Assembly (NCBI GenBank): GCA_037367405.1
Contig: JAZKJV010008883.1
Location: 992,001-1,056,000 of the forward strand
Direction: 5' to 3'
DNA: 64,000 nt
Origin: Ottelia alismoides
Lineage: Eukaryota; Streptophyta; Magnoliopsida; Alismatales; Hydrocharitaceae
Shown here: positions 21,472 to 31,058 of the stretch, piece by piece
Numbering within the stretch: position 1 is the stretch's first letter
Layout of the letters: every line of letters begins with the position of its first letter
Translations under genes and position numbers: made by a program
Notes under the pieces: model-generated
What the model was told of the DNA's origin: nothing
Databases searched by the model: none
The model's input: only the letters and a program-made list of their open reading frames with translations

Positions 21472-22221
21472 TTGAAATCCTCGAATAAATCCTTGCAAAA
21501 TAAACCTTTACTTTTCCCATAAAATGAGGCACAAATATGTCAATTATTCTCCTACATAGATCAAAATCACTCCTTAAATAATAATAATAATAATCTAGAA
21601 ACAGCCTCAGATCTGTCCACAAGATAGGTGAGATGAAAGAGCACGGAATTAGCTTTAAAACGACAAATTATGCGCTAAAATGGAGTTCGTATGAGAAACA
21701 CGCTAAATTAAAGATCAGGGACTAAAATACAATAAAAATAAGTTTTCTTCTCAATTGGCTCCCTGGAGGACTTATCTACAACAAAGTAAAATCGCCTGGC
21801 CCTTTCTACAAATTTTCCAAGTCACCATGTGAGCAGCACATGACCTGGGCAGCGGGGACCCTTCTATAATATTTGGAACTTTCAAGGGTGTGGGCGCAAT
21901 TTACCCGGTAGTTGCGCACGTGCGTAGCAGGCTTGATGGGGTCAGAGTTGCGGTTCAGGTGCGGGGCTGAGGTTCGGAGCCTCGAAATAGAGCCTCGGTC
22001 GACGTGGCTGGAGGCTTGGACCGACGCTAAGGCTCGGAGGGACTGAGCCTTAACATGGCGGGAAGAAGCGATCTGTAATGCCTGAGCCTAAAGGTTGGGG
22101 CAGCAGGCTCAGGCGTGACGCTTGGCACTCGGATGACCGTCGATCCAAAGGCCAATGGGTGAGGCGCGGTGACGGAGGCGGCGGTGCGGGCTTGGGCGGA
22201 GAAGTGCTTGGGCTCGGTCGA
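21472..22221 (-). mobile_element. AT2 5' LTR, left piece
   Basis: Aligns with 14386-15148 of the 3' LTR (for example the shared GCTTTAAAACGACA block at 21651). It is interrupted at 22221 by AT3 and resumes at 31059 (CACACGGTCGAGCGAC, as in 15159-15174). Confidence 0.85.
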
Positions 22222-22443
22222 TGATGAAACTCGATTTCATCATCATAATTCACCTATTTTAATTCTTTCTTAAATGTGTGTCAATAAAAACCAGATAAAT
22301 TCTTGTAATTATCAGAGTCTTGAACAAATTGAAAATAACAAAAAAATGTCAAAATTAAAAATCGTGGTGTTTTTTTGCCTCAAAAACACCCTCAAAAAAA
22401 TTTTGTACCTTCATTTGGCCTCATCTCCGTTTTTGGTCAACAT

Positions 22444-22478
22444 GAAACTCGTAGATCTCATCGAGATATACAACTTTC
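22444..22478 (+). repeat. Conserved LTR hairpin in AT3 5' LTR
   Basis: Arms GAAACTCGTAGATCTC and GAGATATACAACTTTC with ATC at the centre, the reverse orientation of the minus-strand copies, as expected for a plus-strand element. About 220 bp from the LTR start. Confidence 0.85.
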
Positions 22479-22550
22479 ATGTTTTGAGTTTTTCAAATTT
22501 GGCCATTTGACCCCCTCAAAATCCAATTTCTAATTTCTAATAATCCGATT

Positions 22551-22587
22551 GGGCCACGTGGCTCTTTCTGGTTGAGCCACGTGGCCC
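22551..22587. promoter_or_regulatory. Paired G-box inverted repeat, AT3 5' LTR
   Basis: GGGCCACGTGGC (22551-22562) and GCCACGTGGCCC (22576-22587) are perfect inverted copies, each holding a G-box core. Likely a U3 promoter element bound by bZIP/bHLH factors (inference from motif only). Confidence 0.65.
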
Positions 22588-22619
22588 GACCCCTTTGCCC
22601 TTGCCGCCTTCGCCCCCTA

Positions 22620-22981
22620 CCGTTGGATCTCTCCTTGATCCAACGGTTCCAAGAGCTCCACGTGCAATCCTTGACCCCCGCCGTTCGATCACATCTAAAC
22701 TTCATCACAACCCTCTAGTAGCGCCGCTATCCCATTGAGCCACGTGGAGTCTCATTCACCGCACGATTATCTTTAGGAGCCTCCATCCCAGCCATCTATT
22801 CCCAACTTTAATCGCCACCCTCCGATCATTCCCCTGAGTCCATCTCCACCGTGTGTTAGCGCCTTCTTGTCCTGTCGCCACGTGGCATGATTTCTACCCT
22901 ATGATCATATCAGCCTAGATCTAATCTTGGCCTTCCAGTGGCGCCCTTCTTTCGGCCGTTGGATGTTAAGATCCAACGGCC
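22620..22981. repeat. Two CCGTTGGATC inverted repeats in AT3 5' LTR
   Basis: 22620-22646: CCGTTGGATC, 7-nt loop, GATCCAACGG. 22954-22981: GGCCGTTGGAT and ATCCAACGGCC. Both arms are perfect. The same sequence recurs as hairpins in AT4. Confidence 0.8.
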
Positions 22982-23486
22982 CAAACATCGTCGTCTACCT
23001 CCGGTCAGCCCTCTCTCCCACGTTACCACCTCGCAAACTACGTTCCCCCTTTTAATTTTTCTCGAGTCTTCATCCATCTTCTCCACCCTCCAACACCCCC
23101 ATGATGTTCACCCATCATCTCTCATCCTCGCGGCCTGCCGCTCCATCCACGACGTCTTCTCAGCCGCTCCATATCGCCCACTTAAGTCACGACTTCCACC
23201 AGAACCGCCGAGCTTCGACCTTCAAATACCTCGTCCCCTCCACCTGCCACAACGGTCCACCTTCACGAGGGGCGAGGCCCAACCCTCCTCCTCCTCCCTG
23301 TGACAGGGGGAGGGGCCAGGATAGAGCGACGATGACCTGCGTCCTCGGTAAGACCCGCCGCCGGTCATTATGGTGATGCGGTGGCTCAGCCACGCTAGAG
23401 CTCCGAGGAATAGCCGCCCTCGACATGCGACGACCCCGGGCATCTACACGATGCTCAGCCCAGGCCTCCGTTCTGCCATTATTCAG

Positions 23487-23776
23487 GTAAGCTTCTCCGA
23501 CTTCTCTTGTATGTTTCTTGTCCTTTTTCTCAAAATTAATTAGATCGTAAGTCGCCTCTTCACCCTCCATTAACCTTCCCACGAGCTCCGCCTATCATCC
23601 GTCACCTTCTTCAGCCCCTTCGACCATCTTCGTCCTCCATCAAAACCTTCATCATCCCAAGATTTCTCCTCCGCCGGAGGCGGAGGAGGACCCACTAAGG
23701 GCTTCACTTCTTCAGCTCCCTCAGCCCTCCGTTCACCTCAGTTCGCACGCACACACGCACCTAACCCCTTTTGCAG
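23487..23776 (+). other. Possible intron in AT3 LTR leader
   Basis: Donor ATTCAG|GTAAGC at 23486/23487 and a pyrimidine-rich acceptor CCCCTTTTGCAG|GTC ending at 23776 (290 bp). The 3' LTR has the same pair at about 29486-29775, and AT4 has GTCAG|GTAAGC with a 286-bp spacing to GGAG|GTC. Conservation of donor and spacing across diverged LTRs suggests splicing of the LTR-derived leader; no transcript evidence is available here. Confidence 0.4.
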
Positions 23777-24208
23777 GTCTACAAACTCCACTGGCCGGAC
23801 CTCGGGCGGAGCCAAGTTCTAGAGCTCCGCCTCCGACGAACACGCATCGACAGCGAACTCCAAGCTCCCCAGCATCTTCTCCGAGCGTAGATCTTCATCG
23901 CCATGCAACCAGTGGTCTTCCTCGACCTTCACCGGGCACGGAGGGGTACGAAGGAGCTCCAGGCCTCCCGCCGGAGCTCCAATCGCGCCGACACCCTGCA
24001 AGGAAGGAGGAGATGCATATGCCCTTGGATCTCGCCCCCCCCCCGGCGGAGATCTAACGGCCCAAGAGCAGCCACGACGCTTTCCCGAAGCGCGGAGACT
24101 CGGTGGGACCGAGCCTCGACCGAGGCATCCTCGTGCCACCACGTGGCTCGAGCCACCTGCTACGGCCGTCTGACCCTGCGCCGAACCTCGCCTCCACCCG
24201 AGCCAGGA

Positions 24209-24231
24209 CTCACGTGCCTCACGCACGTGAG
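24209..24231. repeat. G-box stem-loop at the R/U5 side of AT3 5' LTR
   Basis: CTCACGTGC, loop CTCAC, GCACGTGAG. It precedes the conserved GGGCTTTTTGCATC block. AT4 keeps it at 42544-42565 in slightly changed form. Confidence 0.65.
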
Positions 24232-25069
24232 GATTGGGCTTTTTGCATCAGCGCCCTCACAACTTTCTTATATTGCAGATAGGTCCTAGATCACTTGCAG
24301 ACAACGTGCATAGTGGGTATTTTGCATTTATACCCTCGTAGGTTTTCATAATTGCAAAAATGCCCCAACGTGTGGGTTATTTACAAGAAAGGTCTCGAAC
24401 TTTCTTGTATTTACATTTTAGTCCCTCCCAGGGCCCTGTTTGCTAGTTATCTATCATGTTTCTTGCGTTTATGCCCCTGACTTCACTTGTGTATATCTTG
24501 AGCATCCATGCTCCGATTGAGTCGATTTCAGTGGCGTTTTGAAGCTCTTTTCATTGTCTTTCTTATGGCATGCTTTTCATTCAGATTTGACACTACGGAA
24601 TTTGATGTATTATTTCATTGATTAAGTGTCTTGATTTCTATGTTTATCATGCCTAATTTCTACATGAATGAAGCAAGCTTTATTATTTGTCCCTGATTTG
24701 ACTTCTTATTAAATGGCTCACGTAATTCTGATCTAGGTCATATTATTCATTGCATTTCATCGCATTTATTTGCATGATTAAAAGTAAAATTAAAAAATGC
24801 ATGTTTTATATTTGCTTCATGCATACATTGACCTATTGTTCTCTAACTCAACACTTAATTAATGAATAAAAGTCTGAATAATCACGAGAGAGGCTCGTGT
24901 CCCTGAGTTCGACCTTGGTTACTTATCAAGTAAAATAAATTTATGACCATCTGATTTCATCGACATATTCAAATTAGATGGTCTTTGATGGACCGAATCC
25001 AGCCCGGCTGCGATGACAACATAGTGATAATCCCGCACTCTTAAAGGGCCGGATCCGCGGTTCATCAAA

Positions 25070-25087
25070 TGGCGCCGTTGCCGGGGA
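25070..25087 (+). other. AT3 primer binding site (tRNA-Asp)
   Basis: TGGCGCCGTTGCCGGGGA is an 18-base perfect complement to the 3' end of plant tRNA-Asp(GTC) with CCA. It lies two bases after the LTR end. Athila and several Tat lineages use this primer. Confidence 0.9.
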
Positions 25088-25414
25088 CACAGCTCATTTC
25101 TTATATTATTTGGATTTTTATTTATTCAATTAAGTGTTTCTTTTATAGGTAAATTTGTTCATTTAAGTTGCATTACAAAATTATCTTCTCGATTGATCTC
25201 AAACCTTTTTCTTTTGTAGCAGGGCCCTTGGTGTTCAAGGAGGCGAGGAGCAGGTGCTTCCCGCTGCGAGGAGCCACAAAAGCATGCTTGGAGCAAGTCA
25301 AAAAGAAAGAAAAAAATGTCATTTTGCATATCATTTTTTATCATGTAATAATCGTCTTTACAGTGGTCTTCGATCGAAGACTCGCGATTGTAAACGAACG
25401 ATATATGTGGTTGT

Positions 25415-25431
25415 GTGGGGATCGTCCCCAC
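25415..25431 (+). promoter_or_regulatory. Leader stem-loop in AT3
   Basis: GTGGGGA, loop TCG, TCCCCAC, followed by TTGAGTGTCGACCTAGG. AT4 has it identically at 44727-44743. Position about 330 nt after the PBS fits a packaging or dimerisation signal, which is an inference. Confidence 0.5.
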
Positions 25432-26195
25432 TTGAGTGTCGACCTAGGACGAGGCACGCAGCTCTTAGATCCTATTTTTATCATTCTATTTTATACGTGT
25501 TTGCTTGTAGGTAGGACACACATTAATCAAAGACGTGCATAGCTTCGCTTCACTTTGCCAAATTTAAAAGAGATTCTTCCCCGCTAATAGAAGCATGTTA
25601 GGTGCAGTTTTTTGATCGACTTGCATACATTATTTTGGTTTTCAAACAGTCCAAGTTTTCACAAATTTTCGCCAAGGCACTGCATGATTTCTTGCTTAGC
25701 ATAGATCATGGTTTTTATCGATTACATGGTTTTTCTCGATTTCCCCTCCTACCTTGATCACCTAGGTTAATGGAAAATGGGGATGAACGGTAGACGATGA
25801 TTGCTTGATTTGTGAGCTCACCTTAATTCAGTGAAACCTTAAGCAAAATAATTGGGACTGTTAATTGCAAGTCAACCTAAAATGGAGTAAAATATTGTTT
25901 TGGGAGAGCAACACCCTCGTACGCAGTCGAGTTCACTTAACATTTTTTCCGCGTATAAATAGAATGTTTTTAATCACCAATAAAACCGACAAGATAATTA
26001 ACCAACATCCGTTAGTTCCATGTGTGAGTTGGTGAATAAAAGGGTCTTGCATGTTTGATTGAGCCATGTTTGCTCCGACACCCTCCCCTGAGCCTTAGAA
26101 ACTCCATCAATCTCCGCAGATTCATCCACTCATTTGTATATCCATCCATCTTCTTCGTTCACCTCGGGTCTCTCCCAACATCAAATCTCCATCTT

Positions 26196-26410
26196 TATAC
26201 TTAGGCTATTCTCAGCTTAAGTATAGGGGGGACCCCGAGTCCCTGTGATTTTTTCTACTCATCTCTCCTGGCCTTTATACTTAGGTTATTTCTAACCTAA
26301 GTATAGGGGGAGCCCTCCTTAGTTACTGTATATTTCTCTATATTTAAATGGACCTATGGACTTGTATCATTTAGTTCTATGAGAACATAGCAAAGTTTAA
26401 GTATAGGGGG
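26196..26410 (+). promoter_or_regulatory. Tandem stem-loops, each followed by a PPT-like G-run (AT3)
   Basis: SL1 26196-26225: arms TATACTTAGGCT/AGCTTAAGTATA (one G-U), then six G. SL2 26276-26305: perfect 13-bp arms TATACTTAGGTTA around TTTC, then five G. SL3 around 26378-26410: mini-stem CTATG-AGAA-CATAG, then TTTAAGTATAGGGGG. Each downstream segment repeats the PPT (TAAGTATAGGGGGG) that primes the 3' LTR in this family. Internal copies could act as extra plus-strand primers, like the central PPT of lentiviruses, or as RNA packaging structure; both are inferences. Confidence 0.6.
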
Positions 26411-28225
26411 TATACCGTATATACAGTATATTTACTTTAGCTATAATCTGAAAATGTTGAATTTAAAACTTTTTGGCTAAAGTAAAATCCTTTGAACTAA
26501 GTGGACTCAGTGGTTTTCAATGCTTTCTATATTATGTTATACTATTTTTATAGAAAAAAATATTTTTGAAAATGATTTGAAAATGAGTTTCTCTTGTTTC
26601 GAAAAAAAAATCTTTTTGAAAATATTTTTGAAAACTTTATTTGTGTAACATGGTATTGATTTTTTCATTTTCTTTTCAAGGAAAGTTCAGTCTAACCAGT
26701 GTTCTAACCTTTAATTAAAATTCCATAAAAATGAGAAAATCCAAAAATCCTTTAAGAGTCATTAGTGACTACTTAGCCCAAATAAGTAGTCGTGTTCAGT
26801 GAGGGTTCGCCCTTAGCAGATTGGATGGTTTAGAGGACATCGCGTAAGGTCCCATCCTCAAGCAACGTGTTCCGGCCTGTACTTACACCCAAACTGGCTA
26901 AATGCAGATGCACCTACTTAATTGAGTTTAGGCAGTCATAATGTCTCTTGAAGTTTAAAAAAATCATGTGTTTTTGAATGAAGGAGTTGGATTAATCCTC
27001 TACAATCACACTTCCACCCAGGATCTGAAATGTTCAAGAAAACTTGATTTTATGAGGACTTGAGATTTTTAAGTTAACCAGCCTTAGCCATCAGAGTCTT
27101 AGACTTAATCATCCACATTCCCCTAGATTTCTAGATTTGCATGCTATATTTCATGCTTAGTCTCAGACCATAAGAATATGATCAGCACATCACATGCACG
27201 ATTGCGGTTTCGATGAGATGCATTGACTCTTCACTTGAGGAACTGGGCTGGGGGATTCGAGTCTGGACTTGATCTAATGATGCTCGAGGATGGGATAAAA
27301 TCTTTGAAGGCTTCATGAAACCTGAGTGTCAGCAATTTTTATCCAGTATGAGAACTTGGTTCTTATACTAATCTCTTGACATTGACCTAAGTGCCAGGGT
27401 GTGAAATAAATAAAAAACATTGTTGATCAGTGTATGCTAACTCTTGGTAAAAGTAGTGGAGCTAGCCAAAAATACTACAAATCAATGAAATGTCAAAGAA
27501 AAGCTCTCATTCCACAAAGTCAAATATCAAAGAGCTTCCACCAAAGGCGAGCGCTCCCAACCATTTCAAAGTGTCCACTTGGACAACTGCTATTAGGACT
27601 AGGAGTCGGGCTTGCACCAAAAAAGGGCTCTGCATCGTAAATGCTACAAGTCTGGGTGTAGAAGGTACGATAGGTACTCAAGAAAGACACACCCCAGTGT
27701 ATTCCCAGGAAAACAAGTGCAGACGGCTCCAACTTCTCTTGACGGACGCACTAATCAACACCAAAAAATGTGTTGCGTAATAAGGGACTAAGAGAGAATC
27801 CTTATTCCAATGAGAGGGAGAGAACAAATGACACAATCCCATGCCCTCCATTACTGGCCTTCCATCTACATTTTCTAAGTCTGACAACTAAAGAAACAGT
27901 GGACTGGATGCAAGATTTGATTTAGCCCCTAGTGTTGAGGATTGGGTCCTTAGGAGAGTTTCTCGAACCAAGACCTTGGGTGCAGTTTTGACTCTACTCT
28001 CGTGAACGCAGTCAACACTAAATGTCATACCCTTAGTCTATATGTACATCAGAGAGAGTATGGATAATAAGAGGAATTAGGTGCCTCTAGACTAAGGCTG
28101 GGTTGAGCTTCCTAAAATTTTGGACCTCTAAAGTTGAGTGGACTTGAATAGATTGGATCCTGTACTCACATGCACAAGGGGATTAATTCAGTTCATTCAT
28201 TTTCTTGATGCTCGGGGACGACCAT

Positions 28226-28243
28226 AGTTTACGTATAGGGGGG
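28226..28243 (+). other. AT3 polypurine tract
   Basis: AGTTTACGTATAGGGGGG directly abuts the 3' LTR start TTATGAAACTC, a mutated TGATGAAACTC. Confidence 0.8.
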
Positions 28244-28464
28244 TTATGAAACTCAATTTCATCATAATTCGCCTATTTTTTAACCCCCTTGCTTAAATGT
28301 GTGTCAATAAAAATCAGATAAAGTCTTGTAATTATCAGAGTCTTGAACAAATTAAAAATCACAAAAAATATCAAAATTAAAAATCGTGGTGTTTTTTGCC
28401 TCAAAAAGACCCTCGAAAATATTTTGTGCCTTCATTTGACCTCATCCCCGTTTTTGGTCAACAT

Positions 28465-28498
28465 GAAACTTGTAGATATCATCGAGATCTACAATTTC
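28465..28498 (+). repeat. Conserved LTR hairpin in AT3 3' LTR
   Basis: Arms GAAACTTGTAGATATC and GAGATCTACAATTTC around ATC. Confidence 0.8.
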
Positions 28499-28557
28499 AT
28501 GTTTTGATCGGGCATTTGGCCCCTCAAATCCAATTTCTAATTTCTAATAATCTGATT

Positions 28558-28594
28558 GGGCCACGTGGCTCTTTCTGGTTGAGCCACGTGGTCC
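28558..28594. promoter_or_regulatory. Paired G-box inverted repeat, AT3 3' LTR
   Basis: GGGCCACGTGGC at 28558-28569 faces GCCACGTGGTCC at 28583-28594; one arm base differs from the 5' LTR. Confidence 0.6.
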
Positions 28595-31058
28595 GGCCCC
28601 TTTGCCCTTGCCGCCTTCGCCCCTGCCGTTGGATCTCTCCTTGATCCAACGGTTCCAAGAGCTCCACGTGCAATCCTTAACTCCGCTGTTCGATCACATC
28701 CAAACTTCATCGCAACCCTCCAGTAGCGCCGCTATCCCATTAAGCCACGTTCTCATTCACCGCACCATTATCTTAGGAGCCTCCATCCCATCCATCTATT
28801 CCCACCTTTAATCGCTACCCTCCAATCATTCCCCTTAGTCCATCTCCACCATGTGTTAGCGCCTTCTTGTCATGTCACCACGTGGCGTGATTTTTGTCCT
28901 ACAATCATATCGGCCTAGATCTAATCTTGGCCTTCCAGTGGCGCCCTTCTTTCGGCCATTGGATCTCAAGATCCAACGACCGAAAAACCGTCGTCTACCT
29001 CTGGTCAGACCTCTCTCCCACGTTACCACCTCGCAAACCATGTTCCCCCTTTTAATTTTTCCCGAGTATTCATCCATCTTCTCCACTCGCCAACACCCCC
29101 ATGATGTTCACCCATCATCCCTCATCCTCGCGACCTGCCGCTCCATCCACGACGTCTTCTCAGCCGCTCCATATCGCCCGCTTAAGTCACGACTTCCACC
29201 AGAACCGCCGAGCTTCGACCTTCAAATACCTCGTCCCCTCCACCTGCCACAACGGTCCACCTTCACGAGGGGCGAGGCCCAGCCCTCCTCCTCCTCCCTA
29301 TGACAGGGGGAGGGGCTAGGATAGAGCGACGAAGACCTGCGTCCTCGGTGAGACCCGCCACCGTTCATGGTGGTGATGCGGTGGCTCAGCCCCGCTCGAG
29401 CTTCGAGGAATAGCCGCCCTCGACGTGCAATGACCCGGACATCTACACGATGCTCAGCCCAGGCCTCCGCTCCGCCATTATTCAGGTAAGCTTCTCCGAC
29501 TTCTCTTGTATGTTTCTTGTCCTTTTTCTCGAAATTAATTAGATCGCAAGTCGCCTCTTCATCCTCCATTGACCTTCCCACGAGCTCCGCCTATCATCCG
29601 TCACCTTCACTAGCCCCTCCGACCAACTTCGTCCTCCGTCAAAACCTTCATCATCCCAAGCTTTCTCCTCCGCCGGAGGCGGAGGAGGACCCACTAAGGT
29701 TTTCACTTCTTCAGCTCCGTCAACCCTCCGTTCACCTCAGTTCGCACGCACACATGCACCTAACTCCTTTTGCAGGTCTACAAACTCCACTGGCCGGACC
29801 TCGGGCGGAGCCAAGTTCTAGAGCTCCGCCTCCGGTGAACATGCGTTGACAGCGAACTCCAAGCTCCCTCGCATCTTCTCCGAGCGTAGATCTTCATCGC
29901 CATGCAATAGTGGTCTTCCTCGACCTTCACCGGGCACGGAGGGGTGCGAAGGAGCTCCAGGCCTCTAGCCGGAGCTCCAATCGCGTCGCCACCCTGCGAG
30001 GAAGGAGGAGATGCAGATGCTGTTGGATCTCGCCCCCCGACGGAGATCTAACGGCCCAAGAGCAGCCACGACGCCTTCCCGGAGCTCGGAGACTCGGTGG
30101 GACCGAGCCTCGACCGAGGCATCCTCGAGCCGCCACGTGGCCCAAGCCACCTACTACGGCCATCCGACCCTGCGCCGAACCTCGCCTTCACCCGAGCCTG
30201 GACTCATGTGCCTCACGCACGTGAGGATTGGGCTTTTTGCATCGGTGCCTTCACAACTTTCTCATATTGTAGATAGGTCTTGGATCACGTGCAGACCACG
30301 TGCATAGTGGGTATTTTGTATTTATACCCTCGCGGATTTTCATAATTGTAAAAATGCCCCTGTGCTTGTGGATTATTTATAGGAAAGATCCCGAACTTTC
30401 TTGTATTTTCATTTTAGTCCCTCCCAGAGACCTGTTTGCTAGTTATCTTTCATGTTTTTCTTACGTTTATGCCCCTGACTTCACTTGTGTATATCTTAAG
30501 CATCCTAACTCCGATTGAGTCGATTTCAGTGGCGTTTTGAAGTCTTTTCACTGTCTTTCTTATGGCATGCTTTTCTTTCAGATTTGACACTACGAAATTT
30601 GATGTATTATTTCATTATCTAAGTGTCTTGATTTCTATGTTTCTCATGCCTAATTTCTACATGAATGAAGCGAGCTTTATTATTTATCCCTGATTTGACT
30701 TCTTATTAAATGGCTCAAGTACTCCTGATCTAGGGCATATTATTCATTGCATTTCATCGCATTTATTTGCATGATTAAAAATAAAATTATAAAAATGCAT
30801 GTTTTATATTTGCTTCATGCATATATTGACCTATTGTTCTCTAACTCAACACTTAATTAATGAATAAAAGTCTGAATAATCATGAGAGAGGCTCGTGTCC
30901 CTGAGTTCGACCTTACCAAGTAAAATAAATTTATGACAATCTGATTTCATCAACATATTCAAATTAGATGGTCTTTGATGGACCGAATCCAGCCCGGCTA
31001 CGATGACAACATAGTGCTAATCTCGCACTCTTAAAGGGCTGGATCCACGGTTCATCGA

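Larger units (their letters stand above)
22222..25067 (+). mobile_element. AT3 5' LTR (2846 bp)
   Basis: Starts TGATGAAACTCG and ends GGTTCATCA, two bases before the PBS. In order: AT-rich U3 with the conserved hairpin, paired G-boxes, two CCGTTGGATC hairpins (22620-22646, 22954-22981), GC-rich transcribed part with a possible intron (23487-23776), G-box stem-loop (24209-24231), AT-rich U5. Open frames such as 22938-23303 lie in this GC-rich part; they recur in the 3' LTR only because the LTRs are alike. Confidence 0.88.
25088..28225 (+). mobile_element. AT3 interior, non-coding
   Basis: No gag or pol similarity in any frame. Conserved with AT4 44389-47500 and, inverted, AT1: a possible acceptor and short block GCAGGGCCCTTG (25214-25290), a GTGGGGA/TCCCCAC stem-loop (25415-25431), the ACGGTAGACGATG block (25788-25800), the stem-loop/PPT-like module (26196-26410), the CGCCCTTAGCAGATTGGATG block (26809-26828) and GATGCAGAGCC inverted (27625). 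The 124-codon frame 25168-25542 overlaps the stem-loop, is not preserved in AT4 and is not considered a gene. Confidence 0.8.
22222..31054 (+). mobile_element. AT3: non-coding large LTR element (LARD-like), Athila/Tat type
   Basis: 5' LTR 22222-25067, tRNA-Asp PBS 25070-25087, interior to 28243, PPT, 3' LTR 28244 to about 31055. It is inserted in the AT2 5' LTR; the empty site is visible at 15148-15165. TCGA occurs on both sides (22218-22221 and 31055-31058); the expected 5-bp TSD plus LTR end is four bases short on the right, so the junction has a small deletion. LTR termini are inverted (TGATGAA...TTCATCA). The 3.2-kb interior has no gag or pol, yet the replication signals are intact, so movement would depend on proteins from a relative. 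Confidence 0.88.
28244..31054 (+). mobile_element. AT3 3' LTR
   Basis: Aligns end to end with 22222-25064, with small indels, e.g. at 30914-30920. The start is TT instead of TG, and the end GGTTCATC runs into the AT2 sequence GACACACGG. It includes the hairpin (28465-28498), G-box pair (28558-28594), GATCCAACGG repeats and the possible intron (about 29486-29775). Confidence 0.88.

Noticed and set aside
22938..24289. Open frames in AT3 LTRs (also 28872-30307)
   Set aside because: Codon-free composition effect of the GC-rich leader; frames are broken differently in the two LTRs.
25168..25542. 124-codon frame after the AT3 PBS
   Set aside because: It crosses the conserved RNA stem and is shifted or stopped in AT4; conservation follows nucleotides, not codons.
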